From positions 94,994,991 through 95,058,990 of the forward strand of contig OZ035961.1 in assembly GCA_964034945.1 (NCBI GenBank): 64,000 nucleotides of DNA. The letters are read 5' to 3'. Each line of letters begins with the position of its first letter. Position 1 is the first letter of the stretch. Under the pieces are notes generated by a model. It was not told the DNA's origin, searched no databases, and worked only from the letters and a program-made list of their open reading frames with translations. Positions 1 through 10,429 of the stretch are shown in pieces. Source of the DNA: Chrysopilus asiliformis. Lineage: Eukaryota > Arthropoda > Insecta > Diptera > Rhagionidae. The translations under genes and the position numbers were made by a program.

Positions 1-130
1 GTTCCATACAGCAAAATCCATTTCTTCCCTCTCTCCCACACAATTGTAATTTTTTGAATGAAAATTTTGTCTGTTTTCAAATAAAGTATTTGACGATTGG
101 CCCGTGGCAATTGTAGGTTTTCTTATGTTT
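1..130 (+). repeat. Fragment of dispersed repeat family B, in the Syn2 intron after the last visible exon
   Basis: The block containing GTATTTGACGATTGGCCCGT then GGCAATTGTAGG matches blocks at 34920-35065, 36590-36715 and, inverted, about 7760-7870. Only this end of the family is present here. Bases 131-543 hold AT-rich intron sequence with a duplicated short segment (AATTGTTTGTTTCCCAACA at about 176 and 211) and no exon. Confidence 0.7.
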
Positions 131-543
131 TGCATAGAGTTCAGTACCGCCGGCCGCGACGAATCTTGTGTGACCAATTGTTTGTTTCCCAACACTGTTG
201 AAAAGCTCTTAATTGTTTGTTTCCCAACAATGTTGAAAAGGTAAAAAAACGCATGTCTTAAAACATCTTACCTCAACGACAGCAGAATAAAAATATTTAA
301 AAATTCTCCAAACTAAACAAACTTGAAAAAAGCATCACAAATATTACTAAAAAACCAAGTATGAATATCGTTATTTCCGTCTTATGAAAACAAGCATAAA
401 ACTTTTAATAATAATAAATAAAAAAAAAAACTCCAACTTTTAAATAACAAAATCTACTGAAATCTCAATAAATCAAAAGCCAGATGTTAAATGAATTAAC
501 GTTCAAAAATTTCAATTTGATGGCAATTTGATGGAATTCTTAC

Positions 544-747
544 TTTGGTTTCTATAGCACGTGTCTCATGGTCCTGAAAATGCAATTTCAATTTTGATTT
601 GCCATCATCACTGGAGCCTCGCAACTGTGAGAATTTGTATTGCCAGATAATGGTCGCATCAGCACCCTCAGCTAATGAAAATCCCGATTGCCAATCGAGG
701 GTTAGTCCGCCCCCTTTGCCATGATGTGAAACGGCGAACGTTTTACG
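544..747 (-). CDS. Syn2: Syn2 exon, syntrophin-unique region (residues 404-471), last exon in window
   Basis: The acceptor TTTTTAG precedes CGTAAAACG at 747; the donor GTAAG starts at 543. There are 68 codons in phase 0. The signature WQYKFSQLRGSSDDGKSKLK is nearly the same in all gamma-syntrophins I recall. The exon ends at IETK, where the family continues for a few dozen residues, and no matching segment exists in 1-543, so the terminal exon is off the left edge. Confidence 0.96.
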
Positions 748-3700
748 CTAAAAATAAAAACATTTCGAAAGTTAAAGATCATTCAATGTCGCTGGTAATT
801 GAATTAATTGGTTTTCTAAGGGCTTGGTAAAAAAAAAATGTATGAAAACTGTGCAAACTCACCCCGAGCTTGATTACACTCGTTACGATGGCTGCATTCC
901 AACTATTTTCGATCCGTAAAAGTTCCTGGCGTGTTTCAACGCTTAAATAACGAGGTTCATGGCCAGAGCTTTGCAACAGGAAGCAATGCTGACGTGCATC
1001 GACCGTTTCCGACTCCTTCACAACACGAAACATTGTCTGGTAGACCTTATAAGTTACTAGCGCCTTTGATAGTCCAGCGACATTCAGCTAAAAACATTAA
1101 AAAGTATATAAATTATTTTTGCAGTTGAGAAAAGGTGAATTTAAGATAAAATCAAATTTTTATTGTATTTTGGAGAACTTTTTCTGTATAAAAAAAAAAT
1201 TGCTTGTTTGCTCTAAGGGTTCGTTTACATCTGACACTTTATTTCTTGAATTTTATTTTGCTATACTAAATTCATGTTTCACAATCGTTTACACTACGAC
1301 AAAAAATTCAGAAAGAACGATGCACGATTTGGCCCCTAAACTAACTTTTGAATCACTGAAGTTTTCACTTTGGTTGAGAATTTTTCGGAAAGGGCACAGT
1401 CTCTAGTTTCATCCATATATGGCGTCAAGAGCCACCGGATTGCAGGGGGATGGTGAGGGGTTAACGAACTTTCTCATGGACACAACTTCCATTTATCCCA
1501 TGATTTCTGTGAAAGATCACGACAAATTTCGTTAACCCCTCACCATCCCCCTGTAATTCGGTAGCGCTTGAAGCCATATATGGATGAAACTAGAGACTGT
1601 GACCTTTCCAAAATGTCCTCAACCAGAGTGAAAACTACACGAGTTCAAATGTTAACCCGGGGGCACGAAAAACGCAATTTCTAGCATGGTTCAGAATTTG
1701 TTCCTGAAGACGCCGGAACTGGAATTTTTTCATACAAAATCTCCGGAATCAATTCAAATTTTGACAACTTTTGCTAAGTGAATTTATTCTGCGACAGATG
1801 AATAAAATTCGCGGAATAAAATCTGAATAAAATTCGCGGAGAGATTCAAGAAAAAATCGCAAGTGTAAACAGAGCCTAAAATTAACAAAAAAATCAGACC
1901 ACAAAACGTCTCACAAAACGACAATAATATAAAGCAAATTAGTCTTACCGGAGGTGAATCGAAGAGCATAACTTCCGTTCCTTTTAAAATCAGGAACCTT
2001 GGTTTGTAACTTTGCCACGAGATGTTGTTGTTGATAACACCCTCGTTAACCCACCCCATATATTCAATTCGTTCACCGACGGCGAAATTCCTATTATATA
2101 ATTTCATCTGAAATCGTAACAAGGGTAAAAATATTAGGAAATAAATCAATGTACGCTAGAAACAGGAATATTTAAATATAAATTATGTATACATGCACTT
2201 ATTATTATTCTTGTGGGCGTTGAAGCCACTATAATTGGAGGAGGGGGAAAAGTTTTGCATAAATCTAACCTGTAAATGTGTCAAGCCAACCACATTGTCG
2301 GTAATTAACTTCAGCCATTGGCTTAGAATAGCTAAATCATCACAATGAATTATTCCAGTCGAAGCTCCATTTAGACCTCGAACTTCGAACGCATTCGGCC
2401 TAAGTTTGTCTGTTCCGTAAATATATCGCGTGACATAAGCCATCATCAGCGGCACTACAAATACACATTACAAATAGTTATATCTAAAAGTGAAAAGAAC
2501 ATTTTTTTTTTGGGTAAACTACTATAACCAGGGTGGCGTATATCGTTATGTAATGGAATAATAAATATCGAAATAAATGAAATGGCGAAAGCAATTAAAT
2601 AGTGGTTTATATATGAGATCGATCTATCCCACTTCTGAAATAACACGAATCTCACTCTTGGGGAGCTCAGCGTGTGCGTCCATTTCGTTGCTAGTTTCCG
2701 GATTATAGTAAATCTTATTCCAAAAAAGGTGATATTGACGACGTTTTATGTTGTTTTGCAACATTATTACATAAGTTGTTGGCCATTCTAATCCACACCT
2801 CAGTATAATTTGCACATTTGAACAATTCTTCGGATACTCCTTCGTAACAGTTGGTTCACATTTGGTTTTAGTCGATTGTGAGCAGCAATTCGTTTTCGTT
2901 TAGGGTAAGATTCGATAAATTGGTGGATTTAATGTAGAATTCTTTATGCTGGATTGATGTTTGCCATTTAATTATTGTTGTGGATTATATCAGCTTACCT
3001 GAGACAACATCAACCCATTTTCGTTCGGGCTCCGAACTAATCGATACCGGGCGGCTGTTATTCACCGACGATTTGAAGCCTTCGTCCGCTTTCAGTTCTG
3101 CACATGTTGCATCATTGTCAGAATCCGGCGTCTCCTTCGATACTGTAAATGGAAAAGAAAATACGTATGCCGGTTAAGAGTAAATTGAAAAGGTAAACTA
3201 AATCAATTATGTGCAAACATGAATTGTTTTAAAATGGTTGCTTTAGATTTTACTGGGGAATGGTATTTTCTTTAGTCGCATGGCTGCAACTTACGTATTG
3301 CTATTATTTTCACAAAATCAGTATTTTCTTCTATTTATGAAATCACAGAAAATTTAGTATTTTCACAGATTAAGTTTCAGTTTAAAAAAAATATCTGAAA
3401 CTTGCTGATGGGGGCTTGGGCGTCTTCTCTTTCTTATACGTAGTATAATAAACTATTGTACTCAAGAAAAATTTCGACCTCTTTATTTTGCCTAAAAAAC
3501 ATTTCCCCAGTAGGGGAACCCGGGGCTAGAATTAACAGGGGTAAGTATTAACAAGCCTATTCCCGCCGAAATATACGAGCCAGAATCTCGAAATTTGGTT
3601 TTTGTCCATAATTCGATAAGGTCAATCATATCGTGACTCATCAGTCATAAACAGTTAATCGCCAGTGAATGTTTAGCACAAAGACCGAAATTTAGCTGGT

Positions 3701-6700
3701 AAACGAACTTTTTATGGTTTGGAATATTTTGATTTCTGCCTTAGTTCTTTATATTATTGAATATAACTTTGCCGATAATGTAAGTTAATGAAGCTATAAT
3801 TAATAATATCCTTTGGTTTTATTACAATCCTTAACTATATTTTTGTGTGTGGTTAATAATTCAAAAAAAGTGGTGTCGGGGCTAAAATTAACAAACCCAT
3901 GGGGCAAGAATTAACAATATAATGTCATAGACATAGAGTAAGAATTCTCATACTATGTGTATATAGATACAAATTATGTACAAAAAAGCTTCGCTGAGAC
4001 CTTTTTTAGATAATAATAATTGTTTTTGTTTTTTAAAACGACTTAATTTTTTTTTGTCAATTTATGTTCCTTGAAAAGGATATTTATTTGGTTCATTTTA
4101 TTAGTTTTTGTGATAATTAATATATTTGAATTTAAAAGGATATATATTTTGTTTATTTTATAATTTTTGTGAGAAAAAAAATCTTTTCTTTTAATTATTT
4201 CCATGTTAAAACTTATGTTAATACTTGCCCCATCGTTGTTAAAACTAGCCCCGTGACAGGGGTTAGTTTTAACAGATGACATTTTTTCGTAAAAATGATT
4301 TTTTTCATATAGTGACTACCTGGTTGAAACTTTTTTTAATTTCTTATGATACCTGAAGACCTACAGTATGGCTAGATATAAACACAATATCAAAAATATT
4401 ACTTGTTAAAAAAATATGACCCAATTTCCAAATTTTGTTAATACAAGCCCCGGCTTCCCCTACTTCTGACTCGATTGGAACAATATTTTTGTACAAAGAT
4501 GTCTTTCTGTCTGTCAGTCAAATACCGCTCTATTGCTGCAGGATTTTCATGAAGCGAATATTGACCCCAAAACGAACCGTCGATCACCAATATTCACAGT
4601 AAAGCAATTGTGGCTTTGCAGACACATTATGAATCAGTGTGTCGTTCTCGTCACTTCTTAATGCCGACGTACATTTGTCTTCCCGTCGCGGCGACTTTTA
4701 TTCCTCAAAATGCCTTTCCGACGTACACGCTTCTTCACTTTTTATATATGTGTTGTATTTCCAGCTCAACAATAGAAGAATAATAGAAGAATAACTGCCA
4801 ACAATAAGCACCGACTGACTCAATGAAATTACGCACACATGCATGCTGACGTGCTACACGAGCGACTTCCTTTGTGTGCGTAAAAAAAGAAGTGAAGAAC
4901 ACTTTTCGAGTGGTGACTTTTCTCCTCTTGTCGCACTCGTTTCTTTCCTACAATTTTGTTGAGGCTGAAGACTGAAAGTTGCTACGTGTACGTCCTCGCT
5001 TACGCTTCTTGTACGCGGATGTGAATTATAGGTTTAAATGTTTGGTCCCGATTGCGTAAATTGCTGCATTTTTAAGTCGCAAAGAACAAACCTCATGTGC
5101 CCGTGCTTTTCGATGCTATTTGGGTCCCTTCCTACTATAATTAAATTTGGTTCTGAGAGTTCTAGAAGCAAGTCCGCCCTAAAATAATTCCAGGCTACGG
5201 GCTGACAAGTGAGATTCAAAATTTTATGAAAATGTTTTCGATTTCGATTTATATTCCAACAGTGATAAGACAAAAATATTCGTGCAATCTAAACTGCACG
5301 CACATTTTTTTTTAAATAAAAAATTAATTGATTCCCACAATTTAAATTAACAATGAAATTTCATTTGACATATCGGTGGCTAATTAAATTAAATGTTTCC
5401 CATTTCATTTCACGCAGTTTTAATTGAATTTATGCCATCGAATTGGGATTGATTACAATTTAAAGTTTTAATTTTAATTGAAACGTTCGAACAGCAACTT
5501 ACATTGTTTTTGTAGAAAAGGTGTTGCAGCACGATAATGTTTAACTGTTAAAACAACAATATCGCCAGCATTTCGTAAAATGTTTACGGCATCATCATGT
5601 GGGCAGGCAGTAATGTATTCTCCATTGACTTTTATTATAGCATCACCAACGAACAGCTGTCCTGTGATATCGGCTGCCTGATCCTTGTATATTCTCGATA
5701 TTAAAATTGGCAGTTTGTGTTCGGCGCCACCTTTTATGCTAAGTCCCAGGCCGCCAACCTTCTGCCTAGTTATTTGTACCATTCGTTCCTGTGGATTATA
5801 CGAAAATCAAGAGAAAAATATAAATAAATAAATAAAAGGAAAACAAATATGGGTACACGATATAAAAATATGTTATCTTTATTTTATATGTAGGGATATA
5901 TGGAATTTTCTTACACTCTCGAATAAAACGGAGTCGATGACGAACCGAAACGGAGTTTGAGAGAGTCCATCAGCTTTCGGAGAAAATCAAACTCCGGGCT
6001 AAGGAGTTCCCAACAGCTCCCTGTGGATGTTTTCGGTGTTAAACCAACTTTTTATGGGAATTTTTAAAAAATCACCCAACGAATGCTCGTTTTTCGCAAA
6101 CATTTGAGAGGTTTTGATTTTTTTTTCATATTTTCAAAGTAAATCTTACTCGGCTACAAACTTTTCTTAGGCACTTGGCACACCGAATGCAAATTCGCAC
6201 CGCATAGCGAAAAAGTTCAAACTTACCAAGCGATCTTATATCGTATGCCATCTACATGAGCTCTAGTTTTGCAGAGACCTGAATTTTGCAGAGACCGCAT
6301 TGTTACGTAATACAAAATTAAAGCTTATGTAGGTGACATATGATCTAAGATCGCGTGGTAAACTTGAATTTTTTCTCAAGGCGGTGCGAATTCGCATTTG
6401 ATGTGCCAAGTGCCTTACTTTCCCGAGATTTGAACCTGAACCTATTGATTTGAAAACTATTCGCCTTCCTAATATGCTATTAAAAACAATTGGGAAGTCT
6501 CTTCTAAACATGACCACCCCTTATAGGGGCAATAACTCCTAAAAGTTGAACTGAATTCTTAAATCCTTTTCGGAGTTAATTCAAAATTGAGTATAAAAGG
6601 CTGTTAAATCGAATTTTAACCTCCTTAAAAAAAATCCGCGCTACGGTGTTAATTTTTACTGCTTACTTTAAGTGATGTTTTTAGGTGGTGTTAATTTGTG

Positions 6701-8735
6701 TCCGGTTTTTTTTCAAGAGTGTATTCCCACAGCAGGAGACAAAACAATATTAAAATAATTTGCCTCCCAATGCTTGTTTTTTTGTTTTATTTTTATTTTA
6801 AAATGGTATTTTTGAGTCTCACACGGAGTTAATGTACCTTTGATTCTATTGGTGGGCCATTATTTGTATTTGTCGGTGTTACCATTTCTAATTTCTGTAG
6901 AACCAATAGTTCCATAGTCAAATGTAAACGTATTGGTTCCGGTTTACTTTTTCCATCGCTAACAGTCACCATACCGGACCGTATCTGAAATGAATCAACA
7001 TTATTACGGGTTACTATAAAATAATAATCGTATATTAATTGTAATAATAATTTTTGGTTGTCTATAAACAAATTGTGATCTATTAAATATGATGCGTTGC
7101 AATAAAATTAATTTGTGTGTTCATTTTATATTCATATAATGATGCTGTATTAATGAGTCCTGAACACGGCAATTAGCCTCGCTTTGTGTTTCAAAGAGCA
7201 TCATTTATGGATTTTTAATATTATACGAATGGAGGTGTGCGGTAATTTCTCTGTATTTTCGAATATGATTCCACCCGTATTTTAACTAAAACCTAAACAC
7301 TTGTTAAACACGAATAATACACAATTAAAGACATTCATTATGGGTACTGACTTTGGTGATAGTATAGGGAGGTATATGGAACCCCTTTTGTATTTTATGC
7401 TCAACATGTAAATTGATGTTTCCCCATACGCGGTAGTACATAATTTCCCACGGAATTATTTCCTTAATTATGTTTTAATCAGAAACGCAAATCTCCTGGC
7501 AATCCAGTAATTATGATAAACGCATCCGATGATGCCGGTCGGATGTTTCATTGAAATTTTGGGTAATCCGGGTCCAATTACACAGGCCGACATTCATTTT
7601 GGTGCAATCGATATTTTAGTATTTTTTGGGCAATTTGGGGGCGTTAAATTAGAGTCTGTCAATTAAAAATATGGCCGAACTACATTTTAAATATATAAAT
7701 CTAACCAATTACCAGATTTAGTATCAACGACCTCAAATTAAAAACATTAGGAAAGCTACAAATGCCAGAGGCCAATCGTCAAATACTTTATCTGAGGACA
7801 GACAAAATGTTTATTTGAAAAAAAAAAATCATTTGTGTAGGAGAGGGAGAAAGTAGTGCACCGATTGGGTTTTGATGTATGAACGATTTATGTAAAATCA
7901 TATTCTAAACAGGTTTTGCCTTTATAAATTTCTCGATATGATTCACCATTTGCGAGAAAATTGCAAAAAAAAATGTTACGTTTGTATGGGGGAGGGGGAA
8001 AGAATGGTTCAATTTTGCTCGTTCAAGAACTTAGCCTAGTATTTTCGAGAAACGTAACTATACGCTTCTACCTCAATCCCTTTGAAAGTTGTGGTGTTCA
8101 CGGACAGACAGATGGACAGACAGATGGACAGACAGACGGACAGACAGACGAACAAACAGACGGACAGACAGACGGACAGGCAGACGGACAGACAGACGGA
8201 CAGACAGACGGACAGACAGACGGACAGACAGACGGACAGACAGACAGACGGACAGACAGACGGACAGACAGATGAACAGACAGACTGACTGACAGACAAA
8301 CGGACAGACAGACAGACGGACAGACAGACAGACGGACAGACAGACGGACAGACAAACGGACTGACAGACGCACAGACAGACGGACAGACAGACGGACAGA
8401 CAGACGGACAGACAGACCGACAGACAGACGGAAAGGCAGACGGACAGACAGACGGACTGACAGACGGACAGACAGACGGACAGACAGACGGAGAAACAGA
8501 CGAACAGACAGACGGACAGACAGACGGACAGACAGACGGACGGACAGACAGACAGATTGACAGACAGACAGACGGACGGACATGCGGAAATCAAGATGTT
8601 TTGTCATCCCTAACACCCTGGTGTACTTCATTTTTGTGTCCGATGATTGGCATATAGAGCATAAAAAATTACCTTTAAATTTTGGTCCACTTTTTCCTCA
8701 ATAGGCGTTGCCATTTTCGATGCATTGATCTTCAT
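544..8735 (-). CDS. Syn2: Gamma-syntrophin (Syntrophin-like 2), eight coding exons, 3' end beyond the window
   Basis: Cytoplasmic adaptor of the dystrophin-associated complex; syntrophins bind dystrophin or dystrobrevin and tether channels and signalling proteins through their PDZ domain (family knowledge). Joined exons on the minus strand: 8735-8673, 6984-6838, 5788-5503, 3142-2999, 2454-2270, 2107-1949, 1087-863, 747-544. Every junction has GT/AG sites and phases agree, giving 1413 nt or 471 residues without a stop. Order: first half of a split PH domain (about 22-70), PDZ (about 72-156, with the GLGL carboxylate loop at 83-86 and His134 at the start of helix B, as in class I PDZs), second PH half (about 205-275), second PH region (about 276-403, with Trp391 in its final helix), syntrophin-unique region (404 onward). 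Vertebrate gamma-syntrophins are about 517 residues, so roughly 40-60 C-terminal residues are missing to the left. Resemblance to gamma- rather than alpha/beta-syntrophins is from memory of the family. An upstream 3' splice site at 8741-8742 means a 5' non-coding exon lies further right. Confidence 0.95.
863..1087 (-). CDS. Syn2: Syn2 exon, rest of second PH region (residues 329-403)
   Basis: The acceptor TTTTTAG precedes CTGAATGTC at 1087; the donor GTGAGT starts at 862. There are 75 codons in phase 0. The exon includes LVTYKVYQTMFRVVKESE, RQHCFLLQSSGHEPRYLSVE and the C-terminal helix ENSWNAAIVTSVIKLG with its Trp391. Confidence 0.96.
1217..1876. mobile_element. 660-bp TIR element with long internal palindrome, in Syn2 intron
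   Basis: The ends read GGGTTCGTTTACA and, inverted, GGCTCTGTTTACA, flanked by TAA at 1214-1216 and 1877-1879. Inside, about 1331-1470 and 1496-1670 are imperfect inverted copies, with best-matched arms GGGGGATGGTGAGGGGTTAA at 1446 and its complement near 1533. No transposase ORF is visible, so it is non-autonomous. A shorter relative is at 23591-23863. TAA duplication suggests PIF/Harbinger mobilisation (inference). Confidence 0.8.
1949..2107 (-). CDS. Syn2: Syn2 exon, start of second PH region (residues 276-328)
   Basis: The acceptor TTTCAG precedes ATGAAATTA at 2107; the donor GTAAG starts at 1948. There are 53 codons in phase 0. Motifs are YNRNFAVGERIEYMGWVNEG and the strand pair YKPRFLILKGTEVMLFDSPP, which align with the NRNFPV...YMGWCE and FLALRG...PPV stretches I recall from vertebrate gamma-syntrophins. 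Confidence 0.95.
2270..2454 (-). CDS. Syn2: Syn2 exon, second half of split PH domain (residues 214-275)
   Basis: The acceptor TTGTAG ends at 2455; the donor GT is at 2269-2268. Two bases complete a Val codon, then 61 codons ending in CAG (phase 0). Recognisable segments are VPLMMAYVTRYIYGTDKL, AFEVRGLNGASTGIIHCDD and the closing amphipathic helix ILSQWLKLITDNVVGLTHLQ. Confidence 0.95.
2999..3142 (-). CDS. Syn2: Syn2 exon, linker after the PDZ domain (residues 166-213)
   Basis: The acceptor TTTACAG precedes TATCG at 3142; the donor GTAAG starts at 2998. Two bases complete a Leu codon from the PDZ exon, then 47 codons, then one base. The linker is acidic and Ser-rich (SKETPDSDNDATCAELKADE), ends in ERKWVDVVS, and leads into the second half of the split PH domain. 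The 144-nt length keeps phase with both neighbours. Confidence 0.93.
3509..4464. mobile_element. About 955-bp TIR element with repeated GGGGCTA-AATTAACA motifs, in Syn2 intron
   Basis: The left end AGTAGGGGAACCCGGGGCTA and the inverted right end AGTAGGGGAAGCCGGGGCTT match over nearly 30 bp. The motif GGGGC(T/A)A(G/A)AATTAACA occurs at both ends and again at about 3877-3920 and, inverted, at about 4215-4275. I could not find a convincing TSD and no ORF resembles a transposase, so the superfamily is open. Confidence 0.75.
4655..5015 (+). repeat. Dispersed repeat copy related to 56807-57361, in Syn2 intron
   Basis: Long shared blocks with 56807-57361 include TTTCCGACGTACACGCTTCT, CTCAATGAAATTACGCACAC, ATGCATGCTGACGTGCTACA and CTTTTCGAGTGG. 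The copy here lacks several internal stretches present in the other. The right side ends near GTACGTCCTCGC, resembling an inverted version of the left side, so this may be a TIR element. It is in the intron between the PDZ exon and the next exon. Confidence 0.75.
5503..5788 (-). CDS. Syn2: Syn2 exon, PDZ domain (residues 71-165)
   Basis: The acceptor CAG precedes GAACGAATG at 5788; the donor GTAAG starts at 5502. The exon has 95 codons plus one base (phase 1). It carries a complete PDZ fold: GGLGLSIKGGAEH (82-94), the GQLFVGDAIIKVNG strand-turn (113-126), helix B starting PHDDAVNILR (133-142), and the last strand VVLTV (148-152). Reading on past 5503 gives spurious residues; the split codon completes as Leu with the next exon. 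Confidence 0.97.
5789..6837. other. Syn2 intron between the first PH half and the PDZ exon; nothing identified
   Basis: This is AT-rich intronic sequence. Two blocks at about 6170-6240 and 6250-6415 are inverted relatives of each other (GCGAATTCGCATT-like and GCAAATTCGCACC-like cores near 6390 and 6190, each next to a CACTTGGCA or TGCCAAGTG), suggesting a degenerate inverted-repeat element. No exon or ORF of interest is visible. Confidence 0.4.
6838..6984 (-). CDS. Syn2: Syn2 exon, first half of split PH domain (residues 22-70)
   Basis: The acceptor CAG precedes ATACGG at 6984; the donor GT is at 6837-6836. There are 49 codons in phase 0 at both ends. The exon encodes IRSGMVTVSDGKSKPEPIRL and then HLTMELLVLQKLEM, matching the short N-terminal PH half that precedes the PDZ insertion in gamma-syntrophins. 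Confidence 0.92.
7755..8660 (-). repeat. Dispersed repeat family B copy with hugely expanded tandem core, in Syn2 intron 1
   Basis: Read on the minus strand, this matches the copy at 36100-36720: the segments around GGAAATTAAAATC-like then GACATGCGG, the AACGTAACTATAC block, and the CGTCAAATACT end all recur in order. In the 36.1-kb copy the tandem core is only about 16 bases of CCGT repeats; here it is about 490 bp. The function of the repeat is unknown and no protein can be assigned. Confidence 0.7.
8101..8585. repeat. GACAGACG/GACGGACA tandem array, about 490 bp
   Basis: This is a near-continuous array of 4-bp GACA/GACG units, mostly alternating as an 8-bp unit, with sporadic substitutions. 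All reading frames stay open on both strands, so long Ser/Val/Cys/Leu or Arg/Thr/Asp ORFs appear here purely from the repeat. It is embedded in a family B repeat within Syn2 intron 1. Confidence 0.97.
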
Positions 8736-8740
8736 ATTTC
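8673..8740 (-). CDS. Syn2: Syn2 exon with start codon (residues 1-21)
   Basis: The exon begins after an AG at 8742-8741 that follows a T-rich tract, has five untranslated bases, then ATG at 8735-8733, and ends in AAG before a GT donor at 8672-8671 (phase 0). It encodes MKINASKMATPIEEKVDQNL plus K. A second methionine at residue 8 could also serve as start; the first is preferred because the exon opens just before it and no earlier in-frame ATG exists in it. Confidence 0.85.
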
Positions 8741-9590
8741 CTATAATTAAAAAGAAAAAACAAGCAAAACATTAATAAAAACTTCATGAAATTTTGAATT
8801 TTACTATAAATTAAAATCGATATAAAAGACTTTATCACAGGAAAAGTGAACAAATTGAATTTCCGGTTCAAGTGGAAGATGCACTCAATTTAATAAAGTC
8901 AAAGTGACTCCTATAACAAAAACAGCCACACAATTCCGAAATTAAGTTGAGTAATGCTGCTCTCTTGAGTGAAATAAAGATGGAAATGGACATTCAAAAT
9001 TGATTTTAAATTTATGCAATAAAGTGCACAAGGCCCCAGAAACCCGTCTGCCTAGACACACATACACTCGCTTACTCACACGAGACTAATCAATTTGAAT
9101 GGCGAACATTTGCCAAGTACCTGAACCTAAATTTAGTCAAGTATGAGGCTATTGCAAGTGTAGAACACGGCATCCTTATCACCAACAATGTTGAAATTCC
9201 TGGAATCTACACAAAAATAAATTCCAGTGTGCCGTGTGTGGGATGGGCACATCAAATTATATTAAATAGAAGACCAACTGCACAGATACGATGAGGCTTT
9301 TCGAATCAATTTAAAATAAATTTCATGTTGTTTTCGGTTTGGAAAAAAATAGATTTGAAATTTCGATTTGGTAAATAAAATTTAGAGAATTTAATGTTAA
9401 TTGAATACTGATTTTAGTGCACATTGGGTTGTGGGGTTTTCATTTTATTTAAATGTTTATAGCGATTTTATTGGATTATCGGAATTTTCCATGCACATTT
9501 TGATTACTTCTTTGTGGTTTAAAAAAATATCAATTGCGATCGACACAAAATGTGCGTCTGCAATGTTTAGGTTCGGGAAAAATTTGTGAA
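8741..9590. other. Start of Syn2 intron 1; nothing identified
   Basis: The T-rich acceptor tract of the start-codon exon is at about 8743-8760. The rest is AT-rich sequence without exon-like ORFs or clear repeats. Confidence 0.4.
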
Positions 9591-10135
9591 AAATAATATT
9601 TTTTCAAATATCTCGAGAACCGTTACAGATACATACGTAACAACACACGTTCGTGACATCGTGTACCACTGGTGGTACATGTACAGTTTTTTAAAACCCC
9701 GCGAGTAAATATTGCGGTAGTTTTTTTGTGGAAGTAATATAAAAACACGCACCGTGTACCACCGATGGCGCACAACCGCCAGAAAAAAAAAATCGCTAGT
9801 GTACCACCCGTGGTACACGATGTCCAAATGTAAAAAAAGTTGAAAAACCAAATGTCCCGAACGTGTTAAAGCAAAAAATGTGGAAAATTTCATATCCTTT
9901 AAATTTGGTTATATGCATTTTTTCTCAAAAGCGCATAAATTTCGAGAAATTTTTAAAAAAACTATTTTTTCAAAAAAAAAACAAAAAAAAAAAAAGTGTG
10001 GGAGGTACCTGTTTGTGCTAACGTTATTTTTCCGAATGTTGATAGAAACTACGATTTTTGTGAAACTTATTTACAAAGAATTTCAAGTCGCTAGCTCGAA
10101 GCGTTCTTGAGTTATTCAAGACACGTACAACGGAC
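9590..10135 (+). repeat. Degenerate dispersed repeat with TGTACCAC palindromes
   Basis: AAATATCTCGAGAACCGTTA near 9606 is shared with AAATATCTCAAGAACCGCTA near 20938, and both regions continue with ATACGTAA and TCCTTTAAAT. Here three palindromic GTGTACCAC-type motifs occur at 9661, 9754 and 9799. The region ends near a GACGGGCCGATAAGATGCAC stretch resembling the GACGGAC ends of other repeats in the window. Short ORFs are present without family resemblance. Confidence 0.45.
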
Positions 10136-10429
10136 GGGCCGATAAGATGCACGGACATCTTCATAATTTTGCCTGAAACGGATTCCATACTTATCAGGAA
10201 TTTTCTATCTGCCCCAAAAACTAATAATATTTTATTCTTAGTGTAGGACCACTGGTAACAAGATTAAAATCCCTGATCTTGAGACAGATTGAGAACAGCT
10301 GCTAAGAGACAATTAAAGAGAGCAAGCAGCCAGTCAGGGTGGGAGAACTGACCTACTTGTGTGGAGTAGCGTCAGAATTGATCCAAAGGGCATCCTGACT
10401 GGTTTGCTGCTATTTTAGTAATACGATCC

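Noticed and set aside
2455..2815. Minus-strand ORFs at 2455-2655 and 2624-2815 inside Syn2
   Set aside because: They are intronic between two confirmed exons whose phases already match; no family resemblance.
5034..5273. A 79-codon minus-strand ORF between two Syn2 exons, considered as an extra exon
   Set aside because: The PDZ exon and the exon at 3142-2999 join directly in phase into the expected protein; this frame shows no syntrophin-like sequence.
8036..8631. Several long ORFs on both strands rich in Ser-Val-Cys-Leu or Arg-Thr-Asp
   Set aside because: They are translations of the 4-bp/8-bp tandem array; all frames stay open because the repeat lacks stop codons.
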